Shown piece after piece: positions 1 through 7,701 of a stretch of 32,488 nucleotides of DNA. A model generated the notes under the pieces. The model had not been told where the DNA came from, made no database searches, and worked only from the letters and a program-made list of their open reading frames with translations. Made by a program: the position numbers and the translations under genes. The DNA is from Mucilaginibacter sp. L196. GTDB taxonomy: Bacteria; Bacteroidota; Bacteroidia; Sphingobacteriales; Sphingobacteriaceae. The stretch is from the NCBI RefSeq assembly GCF_009765905.1, contig NZ_LMUO01000012.1, forward strand, positions 1-32,488. The letters run 5' to 3'. The stretch's first letter is position 1. The number at the start of each line of letters is the position of its first letter.

Positions 1-33
1 TTCATCCTGAGCCAGGATCAAACTCTCCATTGT
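1..33 (-). rRNA. rrs: 16S rRNA, 5' end only (truncated by window edge)
   Basis: On the minus strand the sequence reads GAGTTTGATCCTGGCTCAGG, the universally conserved segment near the 5' end of bacterial 16S rRNA. Aligning this to the E. coli numbering puts nucleotide 1 at about position 33. The rest of the gene lies to the left of the window. Confidence 0.97.
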
Positions 34-292
34 AAAATGTTTTGTTTGTTCACTGACCCTATTATTAATTAATAGAATCTGTGTATTATTATATATCTTT
101 TCACAGTATTCACAGGTTTCATCAATTCGTTTGACTCGAAAATAATTAAATTTTCTTCCTGCTACGTTATATGTTATACCTTAAAACAAAGAACTTTTCG
201 CCTTTCCTCACGGTTTGGCTTTTTATATTTCTACCATCATTGCGATGGTTAATCAATCATTGTTATTTAAGCGATTTCGCTTCCCTGATTGC
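34..292 (-). other. 16S rRNA leader with boxA-like element and hairpins
   Basis: This is the presumed transcribed leader between the rRNA promoter and mature 16S. On the minus strand, GTTCTTTGTTTTAA at 181-194 resembles a boxA antitermination element. Two short perfect hairpins are visible: ACCATC/GATGGT at 233-249 with a 5-nt loop, and AAGCGA/TCGCTT at 269-282. No coding sequence is seen. The boxA assignment is by resemblance only. Confidence 0.6.
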
Positions 293-298
293 GGGGTG

Positions 299-306
299 CA
301 AATATA
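299..306 (-). promoter_or_regulatory. rRNA operon promoter, -7 element TATATTTG
   Basis: The minus strand carries TATATTTG, an exact match to the Bacteroidota -7 consensus TAnnTTTG, followed by GCACCCCGC. The -33 region is T-rich rather than a clear TTG. Transcription would start near 290 and run left into the 16S gene. Confidence 0.65.
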
Positions 307-360
307 GGATTGTTTTCTTTAAATAAAAATAAAAATAACTTTTATTTTAAAAGCATTAAA

Positions 361-631
361 ACGCCTCTTAAATACCCCACAAAACATTCTTTAATTTAAT
401 TAAATAAACAATTAATAAACAGCCAATTAAATGCACACACGGCAATAGGCCACAGTTTGAAGAGATAGAGAGCCATAGCCATACACAGGTGCCGTTACCT
501 GCCCTGCCAGTAAGCGCTGGTTACGATTTCTTGAAAATTCCAATGCGGCGGGGGTATTAAGCGTAAGCTGTGATGAGTTGAAAGTGCCAGCTGATTTTAG
601 TACAAAGCCTTAGATTTTCCTATTATAGATG
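361..631. other. intergenic stretch without a supported gene
   Basis: No start-to-stop gene is supported here. One minus-strand frame stays open over roughly 423-600 and encodes ordinary-looking residues, but it has no convincing start and I recognise no family. Because it continues the direction of the decayed frame next to it, it may be further debris of the same gene. Confidence 0.4.
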
Positions 632-993
632 ATTCGGAGTTAGGGTGTAATGATTACTGTTGTTGTGTTAGCTTTGCTTTAATACCGGCGTATACGGCGT
701 CAGGTGTCGGTGCCCACGACTTTATAAGCCGAAATATAATAATTGATATGCTGAATACCAGTAAAAGTGAAGCTTCCATTTGTTCAGGTCGTGTCTAACA
801 GGATACTGCCGTTACAAGTCCCCCTGTATTTCGCCAGCAAAGTAGGATCAGAGTAAAGGCAAACCGCTGTTTTTGGAACATTTGCGCCGCCGTTGTCCTG
901 TACGATAACCGTCAGCGTGGTAGCTACCGGTTTGACGTTTATTAACAGTGTGACCGGGTAATTTTTTACAGTTCCCATGCTAGCTGTAAGCAT
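632..993 (-). pseudogene. decayed beta-sandwich (carboxypeptidase-regulatory-like) repeat fragment
   Basis: A minus-strand frame encodes a beta-sandwich-like domain: an N-terminal strand region (TLLINVKPVATTLTVIV), then GGANVPKTAVCLYSDP, then LLDTT followed by an in-frame TGA at 784-786. The same frame continues past the stop with TNGSFTFTGIQ, INYYISAYKVVG, further stops, and a final TTTVIITLTP. This is the layout of one surface-protein repeat of the carboxypeptidase-regulatory or transthyretin-like type. The TGA sits where a GGA glycine codon would fit, so a single-base nonsense change is the simplest first lesion. The ATG at 991-993 is probably internal to a longer ancestral gene, and no signal peptide is visible. 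Function is lost in this copy. Confidence 0.6.
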
Positions 994-996
994 TTA

Positions 997-1275
997 ACTA
1001 CCATCAGCCACAGCATGTGCATAACGGGCTATGATAATAAGGCCGCCAATGGAGGATGTTTTCAGGTGCTCAATAGTTATGGAAAAAAACGGGGTTCTGG
1101 CGGATATATTTACATACCTTATTACGTATTTAAAAAGTGGGCAATTGCTGCTTTCGTAATCGATAACGACCCACACGACCCTCCTTCTCTTGCAAAGGTC
1201 AAAGATGGTAACCCTGCAAATAACACCCGTCCAGCGGCGGCGCCGGCTTCGCCAAACAGGACAGGACCAAGGTAA
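997..1275 (+). pseudogene. C-terminal fragment of a papain-like (C1) cysteine peptidase
   Basis: The plus-strand frame reads SHSMCITGYDN, then CFQVLNSYGKKRGSGGY and YIPYYVFKKW. This matches the C-terminal part of C1-family peptidases: the catalytic His region (H-A-M/V-x-I-x-G-Y), the catalytic Asn region (NSWG, here NSYG) and the following GGY-W/I-P-Y segment. The N-terminal half with the catalytic Cys is absent. Directly upstream, at about 993-997, the sequence changes to an unrelated frame on the opposite strand. The fragment ends with a low-complexity Pro/Ala-rich tail. It therefore looks like a gene remnant rather than a small functional protein; the ATG at 1015 is internal to the conserved core. 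Confidence 0.65.
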
Positions 1276-1365
1276 TCTTTTCGAAAAAGTTTGCCTTTTT
1301 TAGACCGATTACAATTTCAATTGGCCAATGTAATTCCATTTAAACTTAAAACTGGGGAGATAACC

Positions 1366-1424
1366 GGGAATATTATCACTGATGACACTTATTATTTTAT
1401 TTTATCATCGGTGGTAATATCCCC
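1366..1424 (+). repeat. long hairpin, 20 pairs with two G-U, upstream of operon 1
   Basis: The arms 1366-1385 and 1405-1424 pair over 20 positions with one mismatch and two G-U pairs if read as plus-strand RNA, with a 19-nt A/T loop. The G-U pairs would be A-C mismatches in the minus-strand RNA, so a plus-strand transcript is favoured. No T-run follows, so it is not a textbook terminator. It lies upstream of the operon 1 promoter and is thus not in that mRNA. Confidence 0.6.
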
Positions 1425-1506
1425 CTGATTAATATTACGCAAGTTTTTGCCCGTACAATACCATTAACAGATAGTTATTTAATACGAAGTAAACAACCTA
1501 AATAAA

Positions 1507-1538
1507 TTTGAAAAACCGGTTTTATTACTTTAGCATTG
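1507..1538 (+). promoter_or_regulatory. operon 1 promoter with LacI-type operator in the spacer
   Basis: TTTG at 1507-1510 and TAGCATTG at 1531-1538 are separated by 20 nt, fitting the Bacteroidota TTTG-N19/20-TAnnTTTG promoter with one change in the -7 box. Between them lies the perfect 12-bp palindrome AAAACCGGTTTT at 1512-1523, with the central CG typical of LacI-family operators. The same palindrome recurs in the same place in two other promoters of this locus. The predicted 5' UTR is about 200 nt. Confidence 0.8.
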
Positions 1539-1611
1539 TACACTATAACCATATTATAACTATTCGCTACTTATTTCAAAAATCGCGCTCAAAATTACAG
1601 TTGCAATAACG

Positions 1612-1631
1612 ATGTAACTCGCTAGTTACAT
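1612..1631 (+). repeat. hairpin in the operon 1 leader
   Basis: ATGTAACT and AGTTACAT form a perfect 8-bp stem with the loop CGCT, inside the roughly 200-nt untranslated leader of operon 1. Role unknown. Confidence 0.4.
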
Positions 1632-1744
1632 GCACTTTAAAATTGCGCGTACTTATGTTTTATATGATTATAGCAAGTCTTTTAAAGATTTCCAAACCGT
1701 TTTTTTTAAAATTTTAAACTAATTTAATAATAAGCCAATAACCA

Positions 1745-2902
1745 ATGAAAAGAAAATTTACCAGCCTGTTAAGTGGCTTTTTGCTGTTGCTGTCCATTAA
1801 CAATTCAATTGCACAAACCCAGCAACCAAATAAGCTTCCTGATTGGGCATTTGGAGGATTTGAAAGACCTCAGGGAGTAAATCCAATCATCTCTCCTACC
1901 TCAGAAACCAAATTTTTAGATCCCATGTCTAACAAACAGGTTTCATGGGAAGCTAATTTTACCTTTAATCCAGCAGCCGCGGTGAAAGATGGGAAAATCA
2001 TTGTGTTATATAGATCTGAAGATAAAACGGGTGTTGAAATAGGCACCAGAACATCGCGGATTGGGTATGCTGAAAGTAATGATGGCTTAGTATTTAAACG
2101 AAATGCAAAACCGGTCATGTATCCGGGCAACGACAGCCAAAAGGAGTATGAATGGCCGGGAGGCTGTGAAGACCCCCGTGTTGCTGTTACCCAAGGTGGG
2201 ACTTATGTTATGTTTTATACCCAATGGAATAGACAAGTGCCTCGCCTTGGTGTCGCTACTTCAAAAGATCTTAAAACGTGGGTTAAACATGGGCCTATAT
2301 TTAAAAAAGCTTATGGCGGTAAGTTTTTTAACAAACCAAATAAATCTGCTTCTATTTTAACCGCCTTGGTTAATAATAAGCAAGTAATAACTAAGGTGCA
2401 TGGCAAGTATTGGATGTATTGGGGAGAAGAGCATGTTTATGCTGCAACCTCAAACAACCTTATTGATTGGACCCCTGTAACAGATCAAAATGGAGAGCTT
2501 AAACAACTGATTTCGCCTCGTAAAGGATATTTCGACAGTGACCTTACTGAATGCGGTCCTCCTGCTATCATTACCAATAAAGGGATAATATTATTTTATA
2601 ACGGCAAAAATAGTATTGGCGATAATGGCGACAAGCGCTTTACAGCCAATTCTTATTGCGCCGGGCAGGTTTTATTTGATAAGAATAATCCAGAAAAAGC
2701 AATAGCAAGGTTAGATGTCCCTTTTTTGCGCCCAATGGAACCGTTTGAGAAAAGCGGACAGTATGTAAATGGAACAGTATTTATTGAAGGAATGGTTTAC
2801 AATAATAAAAAGTGGTTCCTCTATTATGGCTGTGCCGATTCTCGCGTGGGGGTAGCTATATATGATCCTGCACACCCTGCTGCGCCAGATCCAATAAAGT
2901 AA
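1745..2902 (+). CDS. secreted GH130-family beta-mannosidase-like enzyme (copy A)
   Basis: This 385-residue protein has an N-terminal signal peptide (about 1-23, ending SIAQ) followed by a single five-bladed beta-propeller of glycoside hydrolase family 130. Recognisable family segments include WEANFTFNPAA (68-78), LYRSEDKTG, GGCEDPRVAV (139-148), WMYWGEEH (223-230) and DLTECGPPA (266-274). GH130 contains both mannoside phosphorylases and beta-1,2-mannosidases. I favour a hydrolase because the protein is exported, where phosphate is scarce. It also has Glu at 228/229 and 269, near the positions I recall being proposed as catalytic in the Bacteroides hydrolases. It is the first gene of operon 1, about 200 nt from the promoter/operator. 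A gapless paralogue lies at 11414. The exact linkage (beta-1,2 or other) cannot be read from sequence. Confidence 0.85.
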   Translation: MKRKFTSLLSGFLLLLSINNSIAQTQQPNKLPDWAFGGFERPQGVNPIISPTSETKFLDPMSNKQVSWEANFTFNPAAAVKDGKIIVLYRSEDKTGVEIGTRTSRIGYAESNDGLVFKRNAKPVMYPGNDSQKEYEWPGGCEDPRVAVTQGGTYVMFYTQWNRQVPRLGVATSKDLKTWVKHGPIFKKAYGGKFFNKPNKSASILTALVNNKQVITKVHGKYWMYWGEEHVYAATSNNLIDWTPVTDQNGELKQLISPRKGYFDSDLTECGPPAIITNKGIILFYNGKNSIGDNGDKRFTANSYCAGQVLFDKNNPEKAIARLDVPFLRPMEPFEKSGQYVNGTVFIEGMVYNNKKWFLYYGCADSRVGVAIYDPAHPAAPDPIK

Positions 2903-2919
2903 TTCTAAGAATGATTAAA

Positions 2920-2954
2920 CTATTCACCTACAGGTAATACTTGTAGGTGAATAG
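2920..2954 (+). repeat. intercistronic hairpin, 13 bp perfect, extendable to 16
   Basis: CTATTCACCTACA and TGTAGGTGAATAG pair perfectly, and a G-U, a G-C and a T-A pair extend the stem to 16 with the triloop AAT. It sits 17 nt after the first GH130 stop codon and 47 nt before the next start. No T-run follows, so it is more likely an mRNA end-protecting, processing or partial-termination element than a full terminator. Confidence 0.65.
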
Positions 2955-3001
2955 CTGTCAACAATAAAATGAACCAATATTATATTCAATCCATAATTTT
3001 C

Positions 3002-4717
3002 ATGAAGAAAATTACTTTATGTCTGCTTATAGGGCTTTTAATATTTAATTCAGTATCAGCTCAAGTACCGGTAAAGCAAATTGCTATAAGGCTAGTTGAT
3101 TCTATGCCCAATATTCCGGAAACATATAAAATGAAGAACTGGAAGCGTATTGTTAAAAAACAAGATACGCTACTTTATAATTTCACGGCAAAGGGAGCTT
3201 TTTTACCGCTTATATGGTGGGATAATAGTCATACTAATTTTCCAATAAAATCTTTCGGTATTCCAAGCTATGTGGGCTCTTTAGCAAATAGCTCAAAGAA
3301 AACCAATTATGAATCTTTACCCGTAATGGGTTCTGTAATCAGTGCTTCTTTAGTAGGCATTGACAAAAGCAATTACCACGGTAATGATTTTGTAACCATG
3401 TGCAAACAGTTTTACAATTCCAAAAACGGAGTAAACCTGGTAATGAACAGTGTTGACAGAAAACCGGGACAAACCTTTTGGTATGAAATATTTCCGGGTA
3501 TGGCATTTAGTATGCTTGTAAACCAGTATCCCGGTAATAAAGACATCTCGGGCCTTATGAAATTAAATGCGAGTAAATGGATAGAGGCTATTGATGGGCT
3601 AAGTGCAGATCGAAAATATCCCGACTTTAATTATACCTCATATAATTTCAACACTAAAAAAGGGGTATATAACGGTATTTGGCACGAGGCCGATGCAGCA
3701 GCAGGGTTAGCATGGCTTGAATTTGCTGCCTGGAAAAAGTTTGGCGACGACAAATTTTTGAAAGCCAGCCAATCATGTATGCAATATTTACAAAACCGCC
3801 CTGCCAAAGACGGCCCGTTTTATGAATTAATGATGCCTTATGGAGCATACCTAGCGGTAAGATCAAATGCCGAACTGGGTACCAGCTATGATGAATTGAA
3901 AATGTTAAACTGGTGTTTTGATGGCAATAATACCGATAGAGATGGCTGGGGAGTAATCAGCGGCAAATGGGGAGCTTATGATGTTGACGGGCTGGTTGGG
4001 CAAAAGAAAAACGAGCAATATGCATTTGCAATGAATACATTTTCACAGGCTGCGGCGCTTGTTCCAATAGTTAAATACAACCCCGCCTATTCAAAAACAA
4101 TAGGCAAATGGATTTTGAATCTGGCCAGTGCAAGCCGCTTGTTTTATGCTGATGAGCACCCCAAAAACCAGCAAAGCAGTGCTATATGGCAAGGCGACCC
4201 AGAGCATGTAATTTGCTATGAAGGTTTAAGGAAGGACCTAGACCATGGCAACCGGTTTGAGATATTTAAAGGGATACTATCAAACAATGGCCCATATGCC
4301 ATAGGAGATCAGGTAAAAGACCAGGCTTCATTTACAGACATTTGCATTTATGGATCTGCATGGGCCGGCATGCTGGCCGCAATAGTAGATACTACCAATG
4401 TTAAAGGAATACTTAAATTGGATTGCAATGCCACGGATTTCTACTCGTCCAAAAGCTTCCCATCCTATCTCATATATAACCCCTACCCCGATAAGAAAAA
4501 TGTGCTTTTTAATATAGGGGAAAAGAAAATGAATGTTTATGATCGAGTTTCCAAAAAGTATTTAATTAAAAATGAGAGCGGCAATATAAACATTTCTTTA
4601 GATGGCGATACGGCTGTGTCGCTCGTCTTAGTACCGGCAACCATAAAGATCGAGGAAAAGAACAAAAAGCTAATTGCAAATAATATCATTATCGATTTTA
4701 ATACTGAACGCAAATAA
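3002..4717 (+). CDS. secreted protein of unknown function, alpha/alpha-toroid-like
   Basis: I do not recognise a named family. From the ATG at 3002 (preferred over 2969, because MKKITLCLLIGLLIFNSVSAQ is a clean signal peptide) it is 571 residues. The middle (roughly 190-430) alternates helices with aromatic and acidic turns, such as GIWHEADAAAGLAWLEFAAW, FYELMMPYGAYLA and DGWGVISGKWGAYDVDG. This is the pattern of alpha/alpha-toroid carbohydrate enzymes, lyases and epimerases. The C-terminal part (about 455 onward) looks beta-rich. Several conserved-looking His, Asp and Glu residues (WHEAD, DPEHVICYEG) could be catalytic. It follows the GH130 gene by 99 nt across a hairpin and precedes another secreted protein, under the same operator. 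A role in cleaving or remodelling the same glycan is an inference. Confidence 0.6.
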   Translation: MKKITLCLLIGLLIFNSVSAQVPVKQIAIRLVDSMPNIPETYKMKNWKRIVKKQDTLLYNFTAKGAFLPLIWWDNSHTNFPIKSFGIPSYVGSLANSSKKTNYESLPVMGSVISASLVGIDKSNYHGNDFVTMCKQFYNSKNGVNLVMNSVDRKPGQTFWYEIFPGMAFSMLVNQYPGNKDISGLMKLNASKWIEAIDGLSADRKYPDFNYTSYNFNTKKGVYNGIWHEADAAAGLAWLEFAAWKKFGDDKFLKASQSCMQYLQNRPAKDGPFYELMMPYGAYLAVRSNAELGTSYDELKMLNWCFDGNNTDRDGWGVISGKWGAYDVDGLVGQKKNEQYAFAMNTFSQAAALVPIVKYNPAYSKTIGKWILNLASASRLFYADEHPKNQQSSAIWQGDPEHVICYEGLRKDLDHGNRFEIFKGILSNNGPYAIGDQVKDQASFTDICIYGSAWAGMLAAIVDTTNVKGILKLDCNATDFYSSKSFPSYLIYNPYPDKKNVLFNIGEKKMNVYDRVSKKYLIKNESGNINISLDGDTAVSLVLVPATIKIEEKNKKLIANNIIIDFNTERK

Positions 4718-4829
4718 AGGCCATCTATAACCCGTATTGGTTAGCCCAGGTTAATCCATCTGTTTTCTTGTCCTGTTTAATTGCATCAGATACTCAAACT
4801 AAATTTAATCAATTATAAATAATAACTAT

Positions 4830-7340
4830 ATGAACCAAGTTGAAACTTCTGGGAATATATCAAAAAATCAATTGCAGCGATGCCCTTTAACCCGGTACAT
4901 GTTGCTGTCGTGCGTATTTATTTTATTAAAATGTGCTGTTGTTTCTGCACAGCTTTCGCTAAAAACCGCCGGTGATGCGCAGAGCGGCTTTCGGGTTAAT
5001 GTATACAATGGCAAACAATTAGTAGTAACTAATACAGAGGAATTTTCTTTACAACTATTTAACCTTGACAGAACTACAGTAGCAAAGCTTGACCATTGGA
5101 CTGGCCAGAAATGGAGTGGAAATAAAGACAGTATAACGCTTGCCAGAGATTTATATGTACCGGAGTTTGATGCCAATTTATCAGTAAATGTAACCTACCG
5201 CGTAATAAACAACAATGTTGTAAAAAAGACGATCAGGTTATTTCAACCGTCAATGCCTAAGATGTATTATATATTACAGGAAACCGCCAGACCCTCAGCA
5301 AAACCACAACGCTACGTAACCTTTGAGCATGATAATTTCCCGGGTGGTTTTGTACATGAAATGTTTCCGTCTGCGGGCTTTATCACCGCAGATAATAATG
5401 TAGTAGGTTTTTTAACAGATGCCGGTTATAAAAACCAATACAGCCGCAATACACGTCGCCGTTTCAGCGGGCGCGACCAAGGCTTTACAGGCTTGCGCCG
5501 GCTGCCCGATCCTGAACTGTATGCGGTTGCAAGCGCCTCAGAGCAGGCTGAAAACAATGAATACATCCGGCAAACTTTTGGCCAAATGTACAACCTTGAT
5601 GCAGGTGACACCACCGTATTAAAACCAGGTAGCTCCTGGCAAAAAAAAGGTAATGCTGAAGTGGAAGAAAACCATGGCATAATATCCATTACCGGGCATA
5701 AAGGCGATGCCGCCGGAATAGAATTGATAGCGCCTTTTAAAGATCAAAAAATTTACACCATAACACTTTTGTGCAAAGGAAATACACCGCTTGCTGTAAA
5801 ACTTTTCAGGGTTAAGAATGGGAAAAAGACGAGTGAGCTGGAGGATGGGATGAAATATGTTGATAACATTCCAGTAACTGAAGATAAATGGTCTGTTTTT
5901 AAAAGAAGTATAATGGTTCCTTACATTGACGGCGACAGCGTATCTGTATTCGTCGGCACACAATCGGGCAGGGAATGTAAGCTACAGATAAAAGATCTGC
6001 AGTTTATTGAGCACAATCCTCAGTCTGAACCTTATAATTTTCTCCCAATGGGCGAAAATGTTGAAAAAACAACCTATATCTTTGTTGAACCCTGGGTATC
6101 TCACCAGCAATTTATGATCTCGTCACAGTCGCGACTTGCAGAAGGTAAGGGCTTTAAGGGCTCGCAGATAGAAAAAATGCTATATGCCAATTTCAATATG
6201 CTTACCTGGGTGACAGATGTGGATAATTTTAAGCCATTTAACGTCCCTAACATGAACTATGCCCCGGATATGTATAACCGCGATTCCTTTTTTTCTACGG
6301 TATCAACTTATAGCAAAGAATTGAACCTGGCCATATGGGATGAATGGAGTAAAACACAAACGTCAAAAGGGTCTATCGGCACAATTATCACGCCGCTTAT
6401 GGGATCGATAGAAGCAAAAGATAACGAAGCCACTATTGAGTGGTTAATGTGGGCAATGCTAAACAAACGCCGGTTTGGGGCAATCCTTCCACAGGATAAA
6501 ATAAAAAAAGCCGTTGATTATGTATTGAACGAATTTGACCCTGACCGTGATGGGATATGTAAAACCCATTTCCCGATGAGCCAAATAGATATTATTGATT
6601 ATAATCCCAAAACCGACCGGCTGGCTGTTGACCAAGGTATGCTGGTGATTGCGTTAAGAACAATAAAAGAACTGGGCTTTGCAATTTCGGATGCTTATAT
6701 CCAAAAGGCGGAGAAGGGGTATCTAGCCTTTTATGATCCGAAAAGAAAGCACTTAATATTCGATAGGAATTTCCCTGATCTGATTTCGCTTACCGATCTC
6801 GAACCTGAGTTTTTTTCATTATGGTTGTTTAAAAAACCTATGCTAACAGACGAAATGGTGAAAAATGAACTGGATCAAGTACCTGCTCTTAACAAAGTTT
6901 CCAACTCGCCACATCCCGAATATGGTACCACGGCCCCAATCCTGATCAGACTTACAAAAGACAAAAAAGGATACGCTTTTTTAACCGGCGATTATCAGCC
7001 TTTTGGGAAATTTGGTGCGGAAAACTACAGCGACGGAAAAACCGATGGGTTTTACTACAACGGTGGCAGTTGGTTTAGGCCTGAGTATTGCGCCTATGTT
7101 GTAGGCTTAAAACATGGTTGGAAAAAAGCCCGGCCAATGATGGAAAACCGCATATGGGCCGAAATATACCTCAATCCCGAATGGCCGTTCAGTAAAGAAT
7201 TTACGCCAACAAAATGGACCTCGACCGATAGCTGGTGGCCATCTACTAAGGGTTTATGTTGGAATGTCTTTATCCTGATGGCAGATGAGGTTGCAGGCTT
7301 GCGAACACCGGAAATGGATCCTGATTATAAAGCCAAATAA
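4830..7340 (+). CDS. large secreted putative toroid glycosidase, family not recognised
   Basis: The protein has 836 residues. The hydrophobic signal (about 23-40, ending VVSAQ) is preceded by a rather long polar N-terminus, so a start at Met24 (position 4899) is possible. Residues about 41-250 look like a beta-sandwich domain. Residues about 280-395 look like a second, carbohydrate-binding-module-like beta-sandwich (GHKGDAAGIELIAPF, DSVSVFVGTQSGRECKLQIKD). The C-terminal ~390 residues are helical and resemble the six-hairpin (alpha/alpha)6 glycosidases: YNRDSFFSTVSTYSKEL, EWLMWAMLNKRRFG, DPDRDGICKTHF, a Trp/Tyr-rich YNGGSWFRPEYCAYVVGLKHG, and a Trp-rich WTSTDSWWPSTKGLCWN. This would be compatible with an exo-acting glycoside hydrolase, but I cannot assign a GH family. 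It is the third gene of operon 1. Confidence 0.65.
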   Translation: MNQVETSGNISKNQLQRCPLTRYMLLSCVFILLKCAVVSAQLSLKTAGDAQSGFRVNVYNGKQLVVTNTEEFSLQLFNLDRTTVAKLDHWTGQKWSGNKDSITLARDLYVPEFDANLSVNVTYRVINNNVVKKTIRLFQPSMPKMYYILQETARPSAKPQRYVTFEHDNFPGGFVHEMFPSAGFITADNNVVGFLTDAGYKNQYSRNTRRRFSGRDQGFTGLRRLPDPELYAVASASEQAENNEYIRQTFGQMYNLDAGDTTVLKPGSSWQKKGNAEVEENHGIISITGHKGDAAGIELIAPFKDQKIYTITLLCKGNTPLAVKLFRVKNGKKTSELEDGMKYVDNIPVTEDKWSVFKRSIMVPYIDGDSVSVFVGTQSGRECKLQIKDLQFIEHNPQSEPYNFLPMGENVEKTTYIFVEPWVSHQQFMISSQSRLAEGKGFKGSQIEKMLYANFNMLTWVTDVDNFKPFNVPNMNYAPDMYNRDSFFSTVSTYSKELNLAIWDEWSKTQTSKGSIGTIITPLMGSIEAKDNEATIEWLMWAMLNKRRFGAILPQDKIKKAVDYVLNEFDPDRDGICKTHFPMSQIDIIDYNPKTDRLAVDQGMLVIALRTIKELGFAISDAYIQKAEKGYLAFYDPKRKHLIFDRNFPDLISLTDLEPEFFSLWLFKKPMLTDEMVKNELDQVPALNKVSNSPHPEYGTTAPILIRLTKDKKGYAFLTGDYQPFGKFGAENYSDGKTDGFYYNGGSWFRPEYCAYVVGLKHGWKKARPMMENRIWAEIYLNPEWPFSKEFTPTKWTSTDSWWPSTKGLCWNVFILMADEVAGLRTPEMDPDYKAK

Positions 7341-7382
7341 ATCAATTTAATGTGGTACCTCTTAGTGGTGTTCATCAACTAA

Positions 7383-7404
7383 AACCATCGAACCTTAGAT
7401 GGTT
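7383..7404 (+). repeat. small hairpin after operon 1
   Basis: AACCATC and GATGGTT form a 7-bp stem with an 8-nt loop, 43 nt after the operon 1 stop codon. No T-run follows. Confidence 0.35.
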
Positions 7405-7450
7405 GCAACATCCGATATAACGGCATGTTTATAGGGCATTTACATTCTCT

Positions 7451-7507
7451 CATCATTATATAATCTGTTAATCAACAAATATTGGGTAAACAGATTATAT
7501 AATGATG
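7451..7507. repeat. perfect 19-bp inverted repeat in a convergent intergenic region
   Basis: CATCATTATATAATCTGTT (7451-7469) and its exact reverse complement (7489-7507) flank a 19-nt spacer. The region 7341-7701 separates operon 1 (plus) from the LacI gene (minus), so the two transcripts converge here. It could act as a bidirectional transcription barrier, although it lacks a T-run. I see no gene in this 361-nt gap: one plus-strand open frame at 7518-7715 overlaps the end of the LacI gene and has no family features. Confidence 0.7.
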
Positions 7508-7701
7508 TTTAATCGGCATGGCCAGTCTCAGTTCCTCAAATAAAATAAGGGCAAAATTTTTCTGGATGTGTTTAGATTTAAAGCATATGAGATATTTGAA
7601 TTCTTTGGTGACATCTACTTTTGAGATTCACATAATATCGACCATGCATCGATCCGTCAATACAACTAGTTTACTATTCACTAAGTGTAAAAGAAATTTG
7701 A

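Noticed and set aside
632..1275. A toxin-immunity or anti-phage pair near the rRNA operon
   Set aside because: Both frames are visibly truncated or interrupted by stops and belong to recognisable unrelated domains, so debris is the better explanation.
4248..4259. Operator-like GCAACCGGTTTG inside the second gene of operon 1
   Set aside because: Only 9 of 12 positions match, it lies in a coding region and has no promoter elements at the right spacing.
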